DNA from: Rhodoplanes serenus
Lineage (GTDB): Bacteria > Pseudomonadota > Alphaproteobacteria > Rhizobiales > Xanthobacteraceae
Assembly: GCA_945897515.1 (NCBI GenBank)
Contig: CAMDFO010000023.1
Location: 1 to 61,994, forward strand
DNA: 61,994 nt
Direction of reading: 5' to 3'
Below, piece after piece: positions 36,388 to 45,434 of this stretch. The notes below the pieces were generated by a model. That model did not search any database, had not been told where the DNA came from, and saw nothing but the letters and a program-made list of their open reading frames with translations. The translations under genes and the position numbers were made by a program. Numbering within the stretch: the first letter of the stretch is position 1; the number at the start of each line of letters is the position of its first letter.

Positions 36388-37908
36388 CTAGACGCGAGCC
36401 AGCGGAACCGCGACGAACCGCGTGCCGCGCTCCGACTTCACGCGCATCAAGATGCTGCGCTTGCCTTCGGTGCGGGCATCGCCGAGCGCCTTGCTGACGT
36501 CGGCCGGCTTGCTGACGGCCTTGCCACCCACTTCGAGGATCACATCGCCGGCGCGCAAGCCGAGATCGGCGGCCGGACCGTTGCTGTCGACCTCCGCCAC
36601 GACCACGCCCGGCTCGGAGCCGCCTGGAGCGAGCGAAAGCCCGAGACGCTGCTCGCGGTCATTCTGCGGCTGCGGCACAGCGCCCTCGGCGCGCGCCTCG
36701 CGCTCCTTCGGAAGCTCTCCGAGCGTCAGGTTCACGGTCTTCTCCGCACCCGAGCGGATCACGCCGAGCTTGACGGTCGCGCCCGGCACCATGCCACCGA
36801 TCCGGCGAGACAGTTCGCGCGCATCCTTGAGCGGCTGGCCGTCGAGCGAGACGATCACGTCGCCTGCTTCGATACCGGCCTTGCTCGCGGGGCTGTTCTT
36901 CTGCGGCTCGGCAACCAGTGCACCTTCCGCCTTCTTCAGTCCCAGGCTGTCGGCAATGTCCTTGGTCACCGGCTGAATCTGCACGCCGATCCAACCGCGC
37001 GTCACGGTGCCCTTGTCCTTGAGCTGGGCTACCACCGTCTTCACGGTCTCCGCCGGAATGGCGAAGGCGATGCCGACCGACCCGCCGGACGGCGAGTAGA
37101 TCGCGGTGTTGACGCCGATCACGCTGCCGTCGACGTCGAACGTCGGCCCGCCGGAGTTGCCCTTGTTCACCGGGGCGTCGATCTGGATGAAGTCGTCATA
37201 CGGACCGGCCCCGATATCGCGGCCACGAGCCGACACGATGCCGGCCGTCACGGTGCCGCCGAGACCGAACGGATTGCCGACCGCGAGCACCCAGTCGCCC
37301 ACGCGCGGAGCCTTGTCCGCGAGCTTGACGAACGGGAAATTGTCGCCCTCGATCTTGATCAGCGCGAGATCGGTGCGCGGATCGGTGCCGATCACCTTCG
37401 CGGTATGGGTTTTGCCATCGTCGAAGGCGACCTCGACGGTCGATGCCTTCTCGACGACGTGGTTGTTGGTCACTGCATAGCCATCGGCGGAGATCAGGAA
37501 GCCCGAGCCCTGGCCGCTGGAGAATTGCCGTCCGCCGCCGCGCGGGGAGTTCGGCATGTTGGGCATACCATCGGGCATACCGAACCGCTTGAAGAACTGT
37601 TCCATCGGCGAGCCCTTCGGGAACGGCGATGCCTCGTTGTTGGAAGAAAGCTGCGGACCGGAAGCGACCTTGACGCGGACCGAGATCACCGCGGGCTTCA
37701 CGGTATCCACGATATCGGCAAAGCCGGTCGGCCGTGCCACCGACTTGGCCTCCTGCGACAGGTTCTGCGCAAACGCGATCGGTGCGTTGGGCACGAATCC
37801 CGGCGCGACGAACAACGCACCGGCGGTCAGGCCGGCGATCGTCGTAGCGAGAAGAGCAATGCGGCGGCCAGACAGCCGGCGCGACGGTGAATTGTGATTG
37901 GCGATCAT
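36388..37908 (-). CDS. degP: Do-family periplasmic serine protease/chaperone
   Basis: A 506-residue HtrA-type protease. A signal peptide or anchor ends near AFAQ (residue 48). The trypsin-like domain has the full triad: His150 in TNNHVV, Asp180 in RTDLALI and Ser252 in GNSGGP. Two PDZ domains follow (about 285-375 and 410-500). It degrades misfolded envelope proteins. It stands between the cytochrome c maturation genes and a two-component pair on the same strand, an arrangement familiar in Bradyrhizobium-type genomes. Confidence 0.95.
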   Translation of the reverse strand: MIANHNSPSRRLSGRRIALLATTIAGLTAGALFVAPGFVPNAPIAFAQNLSQEAKSVARPTGFADIVDTVKPAVISVRVKVASGPQLSSNNEASPFPKGSPMEQFFKRFGMPDGMPNMPNSPRGGGRQFSSGQGSGFLISADGYAVTNNHVVEKASTVEVAFDDGKTHTAKVIGTDPRTDLALIKIEGDNFPFVKLADKAPRVGDWVLAVGNPFGLGGTVTAGIVSARGRDIGAGPYDDFIQIDAPVNKGNSGGPTFDVDGSVIGVNTAIYSPSGGSVGIAFAIPAETVKTVVAQLKDKGTVTRGWIGVQIQPVTKDIADSLGLKKAEGALVAEPQKNSPASKAGIEAGDVIVSLDGQPLKDARELSRRIGGMVPGATVKLGVIRSGAEKTVNLTLGELPKEREARAEGAVPQPQNDREQRLGLSLAPGGSEPGVVVAEVDSNGPAADLGLRAGDVILEVGGKAVSKPADVSKALGDARTEGKRSILMRVKSERGTRFVAVPLARV

Positions 37909-38228
37909 GTTTCTCTCTCTCCGTCGTCAAACGGAATGGCGATAGAAGCTTTCAAACGAGGCCCGAAGCTTCGTTGAGAAGGAAGATGGGGACGCGCGCC
38001 TTACCAACGAATGGCGGCCAAATTAATCTTTGGTAAGGTTGCAAATACGATTTATCATATTGACATTACTTGATAATTTAAGACGCCAGAGCGGCTTTTC
38101 AAGCCACCGCGCGCGGCGCTGTCGGCCCAACACGGCCCGCTCGCGTACCGCGGACGATCGCGCAAGCGATTCCAGCGTTTCGAAAATGCCGCACGCCAAT
38201 GAGCGTGTCTGCGGGCAACGGGTCAGCG
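37909..38228. other. AT-rich spacer upstream of degP
   Basis: 320 bases without a credible gene. The middle part (about 38020-38090) is far more AT-rich than the surrounding DNA and probably contains the degP promoter. A short dyad TTACCA...TGGTAA (about 38002-38037) lies at its edge. I could not place a convincing -35/-10 pair, and no alternative sigma-factor consensus was clear. Confidence 0.5.
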
Positions 38229-38690
38229 CTATCGTCCAGCAAGGTCGTTGAGCTGGCGTTGTTCATCGGGCGTCAAAGGCGTGGGGTCCGCCGACACAAA
38301 CCGCCGCCGGCGCAACGTGAAAAGCAGCACAGCGCCGCCGGCCACGAGCACCGCGAGAGGCGCAAGCCAGAGCAGCGCCGTACTCCAATTGAACGGCGGG
38401 TTGAGCAGAACGAATGCGCCGTATCGCTGGGTGAGGAAATCGAGAACTTTGTCGTCGCTGTCGCCTGCGAGCAGGCGGTCCCGCACCAGCAGACGCAGGT
38501 CGCGCGCCAGCGGCGCATCGGAATCGTCGATCGACTGGTTCTGGCACACCATGCAGCGCAGTTCGCGCGACAAGTTTCGCGCCCGCGCTTCCAGCGCCGG
38601 ATCGGCCAGGATTTCATCGGGCTGAACCGCGAATGCCGGCGCCATGCCGAGAAGCAGCAAAACCATCACGAGCGAACGCAACCGCTTCAC
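38229..38690 (-). CDS. ccmH: Cytochrome c maturation protein CcmH (CycL)
   Basis: A 153-residue periplasmic thioreductant of apocytochrome c. A signal peptide (about 1-22) precedes the redox motif LRCMVCQNQSI (Cys46 and Cys49), and a C-terminal membrane helix lies near residues 104-126. It reduces the heme-binding cysteines of apocytochromes for the CcmF heme lyase. Last gene of the ccmI-E-F-H operon, three bases after ccmF. Confidence 0.95.
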   Translation of the reverse strand: MKRLRSLVMVLLLLGMAPAFAVQPDEILADPALEARARNLSRELRCMVCQNQSIDDSDAPLARDLRLLVRDRLLAGDSDDKVLDFLTQRYGAFVLLNPPFNWSTALLWLAPLAVLVAGGAVLLFTLRRRRFVSADPTPLTPDEQRQLNDLAGR

Positions 38691-38693
38691 GAT

Positions 38694-40673
38694 CTACTCC
38701 GCCGGTTGCAGCGCGGACTTCTTCGCGGGCTTCGGTGCGCCGACGCGCAACCGCCGATCCGAGAGCGACAATGCGCCGCCGAACACCATGAGCACCGTGC
38801 CGAGCCAGATCAGCAGCACCAGCGGTTTGTGATAGAGCCGGATCGCGAGCGCGCCATCCGCCGCGGGATCGCCGAGCGAAAGATAGATCTGGCTGAAGCC
38901 GCGTGTCAGCAGCGCCGCCTCGGTGGTCGAGGTGCCGCGCGAAGCGAAGTTTCGCTTGCTCGGCTCCATCACGTCGACCACCGTGCCGCCGCTTCGCACC
39001 GTAAACTTGGCCGTGAGCTCGCGGTAATTCGGCCCCTGGCGGGTGGTCATGCCATCGAAGGTGAGCTCGTAGGAGCGCAGCGAGACCGTCTCGTTCGGCT
39101 TCAGCGTCACGATCCGCTCGGTGTTCCAGTTGGACTCGCAGACGATGCCGAGCAGCGTCGCTCCAAGACCGAAATGAGCGAAGGCGGTCCCCCAGGCCGA
39201 GCGCGGCAGTCCTCCAGCTCTGCGGATCGCCGTCGGAAACGGCACGCGTAGTAGCCCGGCCCGCTCGAAAATGTCGGTGAGCGCACCGACCATGACGTAA
39301 ACCGCCAATCCGATGGCAAACGGGGCCAGGATCGGCCCGCCGCGGGTGATCGCAAAGGTCACGGCGACGGTGATCAGTCCGCACATCCACGCCGCCGTCA
39401 GGCGCTGCGCCACGCCAAGCAAGTCGCCGCGCTTCCACGCCAGCAGGGGACCGAACGGCACGGCCAGCAGCAGCGGCACCATCAACGGACCGAAGGTCAG
39501 GTTGAAGAACGGCGCGCCGACCGAAATCTTGTCTCCGGTCAGCGCCTCCAGCGCCAGCGGATAAAGCGTGCCGATGAACACGGTGGCGCAGGCCGTGGTG
39601 AGGAACAGGTTGTTGAGCACCAACGCGCCCTCGCGCGAGAGCGGCGCGAACAGCCCGCCCTGTTTGAGCACGGGCGCTCGCCAGGCGTAGAGCGCCAGCC
39701 CGCCGCCGATGAAAAAAGTAAGGATCGCGAGGATGAACACGCCGCGCGTTGGATCGGTCGCGAACGTATGGACCGAGGTGAGAACGCCGGAGCGGACCAG
39801 GAAGGTGCCGATCAGCGACAGCGAGAACGCCAGGATTGCAAGCAGGATGGTCCAGATTTTCAGCGCGTTGCGCTTCTCCATCACCACCGCGGAATGCAGC
39901 AGCGCGGTGCCGGCGATCCACGGCATCAGCGAGGCGTTCTCGACCGGGTCCCAGAACCACCAGCCGCCCCAACCGAGTTCGTAATAGGCCCAGTACGAGC
40001 CCATGGAAATGCCGGCCGTCAGGCACATCCAGGCCGCGAGCGTCCACGGCCGCACCCAGCGCGCCCAGGCCGCGTCGATGCGGCCCTCGATCAGGGCGGC
40101 GATCGCGAATGAGAACGAGATCGAGAAGCCGACATAGCCGAGATAGAGCATCGGCGGATGGATCGCGAGCCCGATGTCCTGGAGGATCGGATTGAGATCG
40201 CGGCCTTCGAACGGCGCTTCGGCGAGGCGGAGAAATGGATTCGAAGTGCCGAGAATGAAAATGTAGAATGCCGCCGCGATCCAGGATTGGACCGCGAGCA
40301 CGTTGGCTTTCAACGTTGCCGGCAGGTTGTCGCCGAAATACGCCACCAGCGCGCCGAACAGCGCGAGGATGAGAACCCAGAGCAGCATCGAGCCCTCATG
40401 GTTCCCCCACACGCCCGTGATCTTGTAGATCAGCGGTTTCGCGGAGTGCGAATTCTCGAACACGTTGGCGACCGAGAAGTCGGAATAGACGTAGCAGGCG
40501 GTGAGCGCCGCAAATGCAATGGCAGCGAAAGCAAGCTGGGCGAATGCGGTCGGCCCGGCCGTGCCCATCAGCGTATCGTCGCGCAGGCGCGCGCCCCACA
40601 GCGGCACGACCGCCTGGATCATCGCGAGTCCCAGCGCCAGCACCAGTGCGTAATGGCCGATCTCGGGGATCAC
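38694..40673 (-). CDS. ccmF: Cytochrome c heme lyase subunit CcmF (CycK)
   Basis: A 659-residue polytopic protein starting at the GTG at 40673, which overlaps the ccmE stop (GTGA), giving a normal start [13 protein letters not shown] and family length. The WWD heme-handling motif is present as [19 protein letters not shown], with conserved histidines such as in [15 protein letters not shown]. It transfers heme from CcmE to apocytochrome c. The open frame extends upstream through ccmE but that extension is not expected to be translated. Confidence 0.95.
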   Translation of the reverse strand: MIPEIGHYALVLALGLAMIQAVVPLWGARLRDDTLMGTAGPTAFAQLAFAAIAFAALTACYVYSDFSVANVFENSHSAKPLIYKITGVWGNHEGSMLLWVLILALFGALVAYFGDNLPATLKANVLAVQSWIAAAFYIFILGTSNPFLRLAEAPFEGRDLNPILQDIGLAIHPPMLYLGYVGFSISFSFAIAALIEGRIDAAWARWVRPWTLAAWMCLTAGISMGSYWAYYELGWGGWWFWDPVENASLMPWIAGTALLHSAVVMEKRNALKIWTILLAILAFSLSLIGTFLVRSGVLTSVHTFATDPTRGVFILAILTFFIGGGLALYAWRAPVLKQGGLFAPLSREGALVLNNLFLTTACATVFIGTLYPLALEALTGDKISVGAPFFNLTFGPLMVPLLLAVPFGPLLAWKRGDLLGVAQRLTAAWMCGLITVAVTFAITRGGPILAPFAIGLAVYVMVGALTDIFERAGLLRVPFPTAIRRAGGLPRSAWGTAFAHFGLGATLLGIVCESNWNTERIVTLKPNETVSLRSYELTFDGMTTRQGPNYRELTAKFTVRSGGTVVDVMEPSKRNFASRGTSTTEAALLTRGFSQIYLSLGDPAADGALAIRLYHKPLVLLIWLGTVLMVFGGALSLSDRRLRVGAPKPAKKSALQPAE

Positions 40674-41143
40674 GGCTTCTTCACCGCGCTGGCGTCCCGG
40701 CCAGTCTCTTGGCCGTCCTTCCAATGCCCCTGCTTCTTGAGCGCGTCGGCGACCTCCTTGGGCATGTAGGTCTCGTCGTGCTTGGCCAGCACCGCGTCGG
40801 CCTTGAACACGCCGGCCGTGTCCAGCGCACCCTCCGTCACCACGCCCTGCCCTTCGCGGAACAGATCCGGCAAAATGCCGCGATAGGCGACCATGATCGC
40901 GCTCTTGCCGTCCGTCACTTCGAAACGGACAGCCAGATCGGCGTCCTTCTGCAGCGTTCCGGGCTTCACCAAACCGCCCAGACGGATGCGCGCCCCCGGC
41001 TGCACGTTCTTCTCGACGATATCGCTCGGCGAATTGAAGAACACGACCGAGTCCCGCAACGCCGTCAGCACCAGCGCGGCGGCGAGCGCGAGCACGCCCA
41101 GCCCCGTCCCGATCAGCACCAGACGTCGTTGCTTGCGCGTCAT
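40670..41143 (-). CDS. ccmE: Cytochrome c maturation heme chaperone CcmE (CycJ)
   Basis: A 157-residue membrane-anchored heme chaperone. An N-terminal anchor (residues about 8-28) is followed by a beta-barrel domain, [20 protein letters not shown], and the covalent heme site KHDETYMP with His122 and Tyr126. It carries heme from CcmC to CcmF. The start follows 37 bases of spacer that contain copies of the ccmI 3' end (see the tandem repeat). Confidence 0.95.
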   Translation of the reverse strand: MTRKQRRLVLIGTGLGVLALAAALVLTALRDSVVFFNSPSDIVEKNVQPGARIRLGGLVKPGTLQKDADLAVRFEVTDGKSAIMVAYRGILPDLFREGQGVVTEGALDTAGVFKADAVLAKHDETYMPKEVADALKKQGHWKDGQETGRDASAVKKP

Positions 41144-41145
41144 GC

Positions 41146-41197
41146 CAAGCCTTCCGATCCCATCAAGCCTTCCAATCCCATCAGCCTTCCAATCCCA
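41146..41197. repeat. 18-bp tandem repeat across the ccmI 3' end
   Basis: Three consecutive copies of a unit reading CAAGCCTTCCAATCCCAT occupy 41146-41163 (one mismatch), 41164-41181 and 41182-41197 (shortened). The last copy on the plus strand encodes the C-terminal GLEG and stop of ccmI; the other two lie in the ccmI-ccmE spacer. This looks like slippage or duplication of the gene's 3' end. Confidence 0.8.
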
Positions 41198-42299
41198 AAC
41201 CCTTGACCAGCTCGTCGATCTGCCGGAGCTTGTCCGGCTCGCTCGCGAGCGCCCGGCGGGCGTCGCCCGCGGCCGCGCGTGCCTTGTCGCGATCGCCCAG
41301 CACCATATAGGCACGCAGCAGCCGCAGCCATCCATCGACGTCGGAGCCCTCGCGTTGCAGCCGTTCGGCCAGGCGCTCGACCATGCCGCGCACGAACTCG
41401 GTGCGCTGCTCGGGCGAAAGCTGGCTCGCGGCCGCGACATCGTCCGCGGTCGGCCCGGCTGGCATCGGCGTGCTCGGATCGACGCGCAGCAGCGACTCCC
41501 GTATGAAGCCGGTCCAAGGCGCATCGGGCGGCGCCCCGGCCAAAAGTTCGCGCCAAACATTCGCCGCTTCGTTGGGCCGTCCGTCCTGCTCGGCCGCAAG
41601 TCCCAGGAAGTAGCGCGCCTTGAATTCGTTCGGATCGTGCCGCAGCGCGCGTTCGAACGCGGCCTTGGCGTCGGCGGTAACGATCCCGTTGGCGACACCG
41701 GTCAACGCTTCGCCGAGATCGGAATGGCGGACCGCATCCTCCCCCAGCAGACGCAGGATGTTGCGCCGTGCCTTTACCGCATCCTCATACCGGTTGAGCC
41801 GCATGTAGACCGGCGCCAGAACCTCCCAGCCGCGACCGTCCTCCGGGTTGGCTTCAAGATGCGCTTCCACCCGCCCGACGAGGTCGGCGATGGATCGTTC
41901 CCCCGGCGCGTCGGCCGGCGGCCTGTCGAGCCTTGCAGACAGGGGCTGCGCCGGCAGATGGGGCGAACCGGACATGAGATAGGTGCCGGCGGCCCCGAGA
42001 GGCAGCAACACCAGCGCGATGAGCGCTGCCACGCGCCGCCGCCCCGTTCGGTCCACCGAAGCCGCCGGGGCCTCGGCATCCGCCGCACCGATCAGCCGGC
42101 GCGAAACCTCGATGCGTGCGGCCTCCGCCTCCCGTTCGCCGATCAGCCCTGCCGTCCGGTCGCGGTCGATCTCCTGGAGCTGATCGCGATACACCGCGAC
42201 GTCGCTGCCGGAGCGCAGCGGCGCGCGCCGCGCCAGTGGCTGTAGCACGGCGAACACCGCCGCCGCGGTCATCAGCGACAAGACAAACCAGAGGGTCAT
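41181..42299 (-). CDS. ccmI: Cytochrome c maturation protein CcmI (CycH)
   Basis: A 372-residue protein from the ATG at 42299. Two membrane helices (about residues 3-20 and 92-110) are separated by a cytoplasmic loop with [19 protein letters not shown], a signature of CcmI. The periplasmic part contains TPR repeats (for example [18 protein letters not shown] and [15 protein letters not shown]). It binds apocytochrome C-termini and delivers them to CcmF/H. First of the four ccm genes. Confidence 0.93.
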   Translation of the reverse strand: MTLWFVLSLMTAAAVFAVLQPLARRAPLRSGSDVAVYRDQLQEIDRDRTAGLIGEREAEAARIEVSRRLIGAADAEAPAASVDRTGRRRVAALIALVLLPLGAAGTYLMSGSPHLPAQPLSARLDRPPADAPGERSIADLVGRVEAHLEANPEDGRGWEVLAPVYMRLNRYEDAVKARRNILRLLGEDAVRHSDLGEALTGVANGIVTADAKAAFERALRHDPNEFKARYFLGLAAEQDGRPNEAANVWRELLAGAPPDAPWTGFIRESLLRVDPSTPMPAGPTADDVAAASQLSPEQRTEFVRGMVERLAERLQREGSDVDGWLRLLRAYMVLGDRDKARAAAGDARRALASEPDKLRQIDELVKGLGLEG

Positions 42300-42443
42300 G
42301 GGCGACGGGTTACCATCAGGGCGGGTGGCCAGCAAACTACCTCACAGATTGTGGGCGTCTGATGGCCAGCCGAGAGAAATGATGGAAGGCCGGGGGCGGC
42401 CTGTCCCTACCGGAGCCTAAACGGCGTTTGGAATACGGCCGGT

Positions 42444-43856
42444 CTAAGCCCGGGCCAGCTTGCGCTCGCCCTGGGAGGCGACCTCGGCCGCTTTGGTGAG
42501 CAGCGAGGCATATTCCTGGCCGAACACCTTGGCGCACAGCCGCACGGCGGCATCGACCTGCGATTGGCGAAATGCTCGCTCGTGGTCGCCAGCGGTGCGG
42601 AGCGCTTCGAGCAGCGTGCGAGTGCCGGTATCGAGTTGCTGCTGCAATTCGGAAAACGTGCGCTGCGTAACCTCGTTGATGGCAAGTTCGCCGGCGTAGC
42701 TGCGGCAGTTGGCGACGAAGCCGATCAGGGCTTCGGTTTCGGCGACCTCCTGGCCATCGAGCGCGGAGGTGGAAGCGATTTCCTTGGGCGTGTGCGGCCG
42801 CATCAGGCGACGCACGCGGCCCGGCGTCCGCTCTATTTCCGCCGTGAGCACCTTGGAAATGTCGCCGCGCACCGCCGCGAGTTGGCGCGTCCAGGGCGAG
42901 TCGACGGAGAGGTCCAGTTCCGAGCGCAGACCGCGCACCGCGTCGTGGACGTCCTTCAGCAGCGCCCCGATCGCAATGCCTCGGCCGCTCTTGAGATCGT
43001 TCGCAAGCTCGGCGCCCATTCGCTCGACCTCGGCCAGCACAATGGTGACCGCCAGCGCATAGGGTGTTTCCGCGATGCGCGCCGCGGCATCGGTGCCGGC
43101 GGCCTTGGTGCCGAGACGGATCAATTGCCAAGGCGCGGCAAGCCTGCTCATGACCAGCACGAGTCCAAACGTAAATAGATCGGGCGTCGCGCCCAACGGC
43201 GAATCCAGCAGCGTCTTGATGTTGTTGAGGTTGGGACCGGTCAGCGTCTTGATATGGCCCGGCAGTTGCTCCCCAAGCATCGCCAGCGAGTCGCGAACAT
43301 TGAGAATGCCGGCGACCGCCTGCACCTCGTCGATCGCGCGTATTGTTCCGAGCTGAGAGCTGATGCGGCGGCGGGCCTTGTCATCCTTGGCGGCGACGGC
43401 GAGCGCCTCATGGATACGCAGCACGGCCCGATCCTGAAAGCCGTGCGCGAGATGCTCGGCCTTTTCGGAATCGCTGGCCAGGAGCGCGCGCTCGACCTGA
43501 TCGGAAAACGTCGCCGTTTCCTCGGGCATGACCGTCGTGCTGATCCAGTGCCACGTCGGCTCGAGCATGGAGCGCGAGATGCGGCCACGGTGCTGGTGAT
43601 CGGGATCGTCATCGACCAGGAACGGCTCCAGCGGCTTGAAAAACAGCCTCGCCGGGTCGCCAATGCGTTGCGCCTTGAAACCGCTGTCGCGGAAACTGCG
43701 CCGCAATTCGGTGAGGATGATCTCGGCGCCGAGGATCTCGTCGCCGCGCAGCAGACAGCGCTCAAGCTCCGCAATCAGCAGAGCCCGCGAGCCCGGCTTC
43801 AACTCCCGCAGAAACTCCCGCAGTCTTTCGACCGCAGGCTGCCCAAGGCCGGCCAT
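42444..43856 (-). CDS. Conserved-looking protein of unknown function, mainly helical
   Basis: A 470-residue protein from the ATG at 43856 (a GTG five codons earlier is possible). No signal peptide. It is rich in Ala, Leu, Arg and Glu with long predicted helices, and the middle (about 225-290) has moderately hydrophobic stretches (FTFGLVLVMSRLAAPW, YALAVTIVLAEVERMG). I see no catalytic or binding motif that I recognise. It is the first gene of the minus-strand block leading to ccmI, 144 bases upstream of it, and diverges from the redox operon at 43994. Confidence 0.7.
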   Translation of the reverse strand: MAGLGQPAVERLREFLRELKPGSRALLIAELERCLLRGDEILGAEIILTELRRSFRDSGFKAQRIGDPARLFFKPLEPFLVDDDPDHQHRGRISRSMLEPTWHWISTTVMPEETATFSDQVERALLASDSEKAEHLAHGFQDRAVLRIHEALAVAAKDDKARRRISSQLGTIRAIDEVQAVAGILNVRDSLAMLGEQLPGHIKTLTGPNLNNIKTLLDSPLGATPDLFTFGLVLVMSRLAAPWQLIRLGTKAAGTDAAARIAETPYALAVTIVLAEVERMGAELANDLKSGRGIAIGALLKDVHDAVRGLRSELDLSVDSPWTRQLAAVRGDISKVLTAEIERTPGRVRRLMRPHTPKEIASTSALDGQEVAETEALIGFVANCRSYAGELAINEVTQRTFSELQQQLDTGTRTLLEALRTAGDHERAFRQSQVDAAVRLCAKVFGQEYASLLTKAAEVASQGERKLARA

Positions 43857-43993
43857 CCGGCACCATCCCACGCAAAAAACAACAGATTTTGATACCGCTG
43901 CGGGCTTAAGACTTCGTTAGGTCTCCAAAAACGCGCTAGAATGGCCTCAAAACGAGCCCGGCACCGGGTCGCGAAACGGGGGCGATCAACACC

Positions 43994-44197
43994 ATGAGCA
44001 CATTCCTGCTCTACACCCTCATGCTTTACATCGCGGGAGGCCTCGGAATCGCCGCGGCGTTCGTCGCAAAGGGCGTGGATCGGGTGTCTCATCCCATGAC
44101 CTTTACGCTCGGCGCGCGTCTTGCGCTGTTTCCTGGCGCCGTGGCGCTATGGCCCTATGTGCTGCTGCGCTGGATGCGGGCACGGAGCACCGGATGA
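43994..44197 (+). CDS. 67-residue membrane protein, first gene of redox operon
   Basis: A small protein with two hydrophobic segments (about residues 4-26 and 39-58) joined by a positively charged loop (KGVDRVSHP) and ending with basic residues (LLRWMRARSTG). Its stop overlaps the start of the next small gene (ATGA at 44194-44197), so it is translated with it. It may be a small subunit or assembly factor for the membrane cytochrome two genes down. I do not recognise the family. Confidence 0.7.
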   Translation: MSTFLLYTLMLYIAGGLGIAAAFVAKGVDRVSHPMTFTLGARLALFPGAVALWPYVLLRWMRARSTG

Positions 44198-44328
44198 CCC
44201 GCAAGCACCGCTTGGTACACCGTCTCGCCTGGCCGGCGCTGGCGCTCCTGATCGGGCTCGGGATCACCATGGCGCTGGTGCTGCGCCCGCCGCCGGAACC
44301 GCCGAAGACCGCGGAGACGCACCGATGA
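44194..44328 (+). CDS. 44-residue single-span membrane protein, second gene of redox operon
   Basis: A very short gene with ATGA overlaps on both sides (44194-44197 and 44325-44328). The protein is basic at the start (MTRKHRLVHRLAWP), has one hydrophobic helix (about residues 12-30) and ends with a proline-rich tail (LRPPPEPPKTAETHR). The double coupling argues strongly that it is real. Function unknown; a small subunit of the following diheme protein is the simplest idea. Confidence 0.75.
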   Translation: MTRKHRLVHRLAWPALALLIGLGITMALVLRPPPEPPKTAETHR

Positions 44329-45377
44329 GCGTTGGATTCAAAGCGGTGCAGTGGAACCGCGACAAGATCGTCTACGACGTCATTCTTGTTGCAGGTGTTG
44401 CGCTCTACATCGGCGTCTTCGCTGTTATCGGCTGGCGCTGGCACCCGCCCAAGAATCTGCCCGACGTCATCGACATCTGGATCAGGGCGTTCGGCACGGC
44501 GGCGTTTCTGATGCTGACCGTAATCTTGAGTATCGGCCCGCTGGCGCGGCTGGACCGCCGGTTCCTGAAACTGCTCTACAACCGCCGGCATTTCGGCGTG
44601 CTGACGTTCCTCGTCGCGCTGACGCATGTCTGGCTGATGCTCGCGTGGTTCGACGCGCAGGGCCTGTTGCATACGCTGCCGGCAGATTTCACCACCTGGG
44701 GCGACTACGGCAAGTTCATCGGCTTCCCGTTCAAGGCGCTCGGCCTGGCTGCGCTGTTGATCCTGTTTCTGATGGCGGCCACCAGCCACGACTTCTGGCT
44801 CGGCTTTCTGAAGCCTCCGGTCTGGAAGGCGCTGCACATGGCGCTCTATGCGGCCTATGCGCTGGTGGTGATGCATGTCGCGCTCGGCATCATGCAATAC
44901 GAGCGCACGCCGCTGATCCCGCTCATGCTGATCGGAAGTTTCGCCGCGGTGAGCGCACTGCATCTCATTGCCGCCTGGCGTGAGCGGGCCCGCGACCAGG
45001 CGAGCACGCCCATCTCCGATGGCTGGCTCGCGGTCGGCCCGCCGGATGCGATTCCCGACAAAGGTGCATGCATTGTCACCGCGCCCGGTGGCGAGCGCAT
45101 CGCGGTGTTCCGCGACGGCCGCGAGATCGGCGCGCTGACCAATCTTTGCGCCCACCAGAACGGCCCGCTGGGCGAGGGCCGCATCATCGACGGCTGCGTA
45201 ACCTGCCCCTGGCATGGCTACCAGTACCGGCTGTCTGACGGCTGCGCACCGGCGCCTTTCACCGAGAAGCTTGCGACCTACCGCGTGCGGCTGAACAACG
45301 GTGTGGTGGAGATCGATCCGCGTCCCCTGCCGCCGGGCACGCCGGCTTCGATCACAGTTGCGCACGTTGGCGCGTGA
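44325..45377 (+). CDS. Ferric-reductase-like diheme membrane domain fused to a Rieske domain
   Basis: A 350-residue fusion. Residues 1-220 have about six membrane helices with two pairs of histidines at heme-b spacing: His89/His101 and His171/His184 (RRHFG...LTHVW and KALHMAL...VMHVALG), as in ferric reductase/MsrQ-like domains. Residues about 230-345 form a Rieske [2Fe-2S] domain with CAHQNGPLG (Cys275, His277) and CPWHGYQY (Cys294, His297). It could pass electrons between a cytoplasmic Rieske centre and periplasm or quinone. The start overlaps the 44-residue gene's stop. Confidence 0.85.
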   Translation: MSVGFKAVQWNRDKIVYDVILVAGVALYIGVFAVIGWRWHPPKNLPDVIDIWIRAFGTAAFLMLTVILSIGPLARLDRRFLKLLYNRRHFGVLTFLVALTHVWLMLAWFDAQGLLHTLPADFTTWGDYGKFIGFPFKALGLAALLILFLMAATSHDFWLGFLKPPVWKALHMALYAAYALVVMHVALGIMQYERTPLIPLMLIGSFAAVSALHLIAAWRERARDQASTPISDGWLAVGPPDAIPDKGACIVTAPGGERIAVFRDGREIGALTNLCAHQNGPLGEGRIIDGCVTCPWHGYQYRLSDGCAPAPFTEKLATYRVRLNNGVVEIDPRPLPPGTPASITVAHVGA

Positions 45378-45434
45378 GGGCATGCGAAAGATTGCCGGCA
45401 CGGTGTAGGGTAATTTCGACGTGAGGGGGATTTC

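Noticed and set aside
40674-41698. Upstream-extended versions of ccmF and ccmE
   Set aside because: The open frames run back through neighbouring ccm genes, but overlapping GTGA and ATG starts give the family lengths and N-termini.
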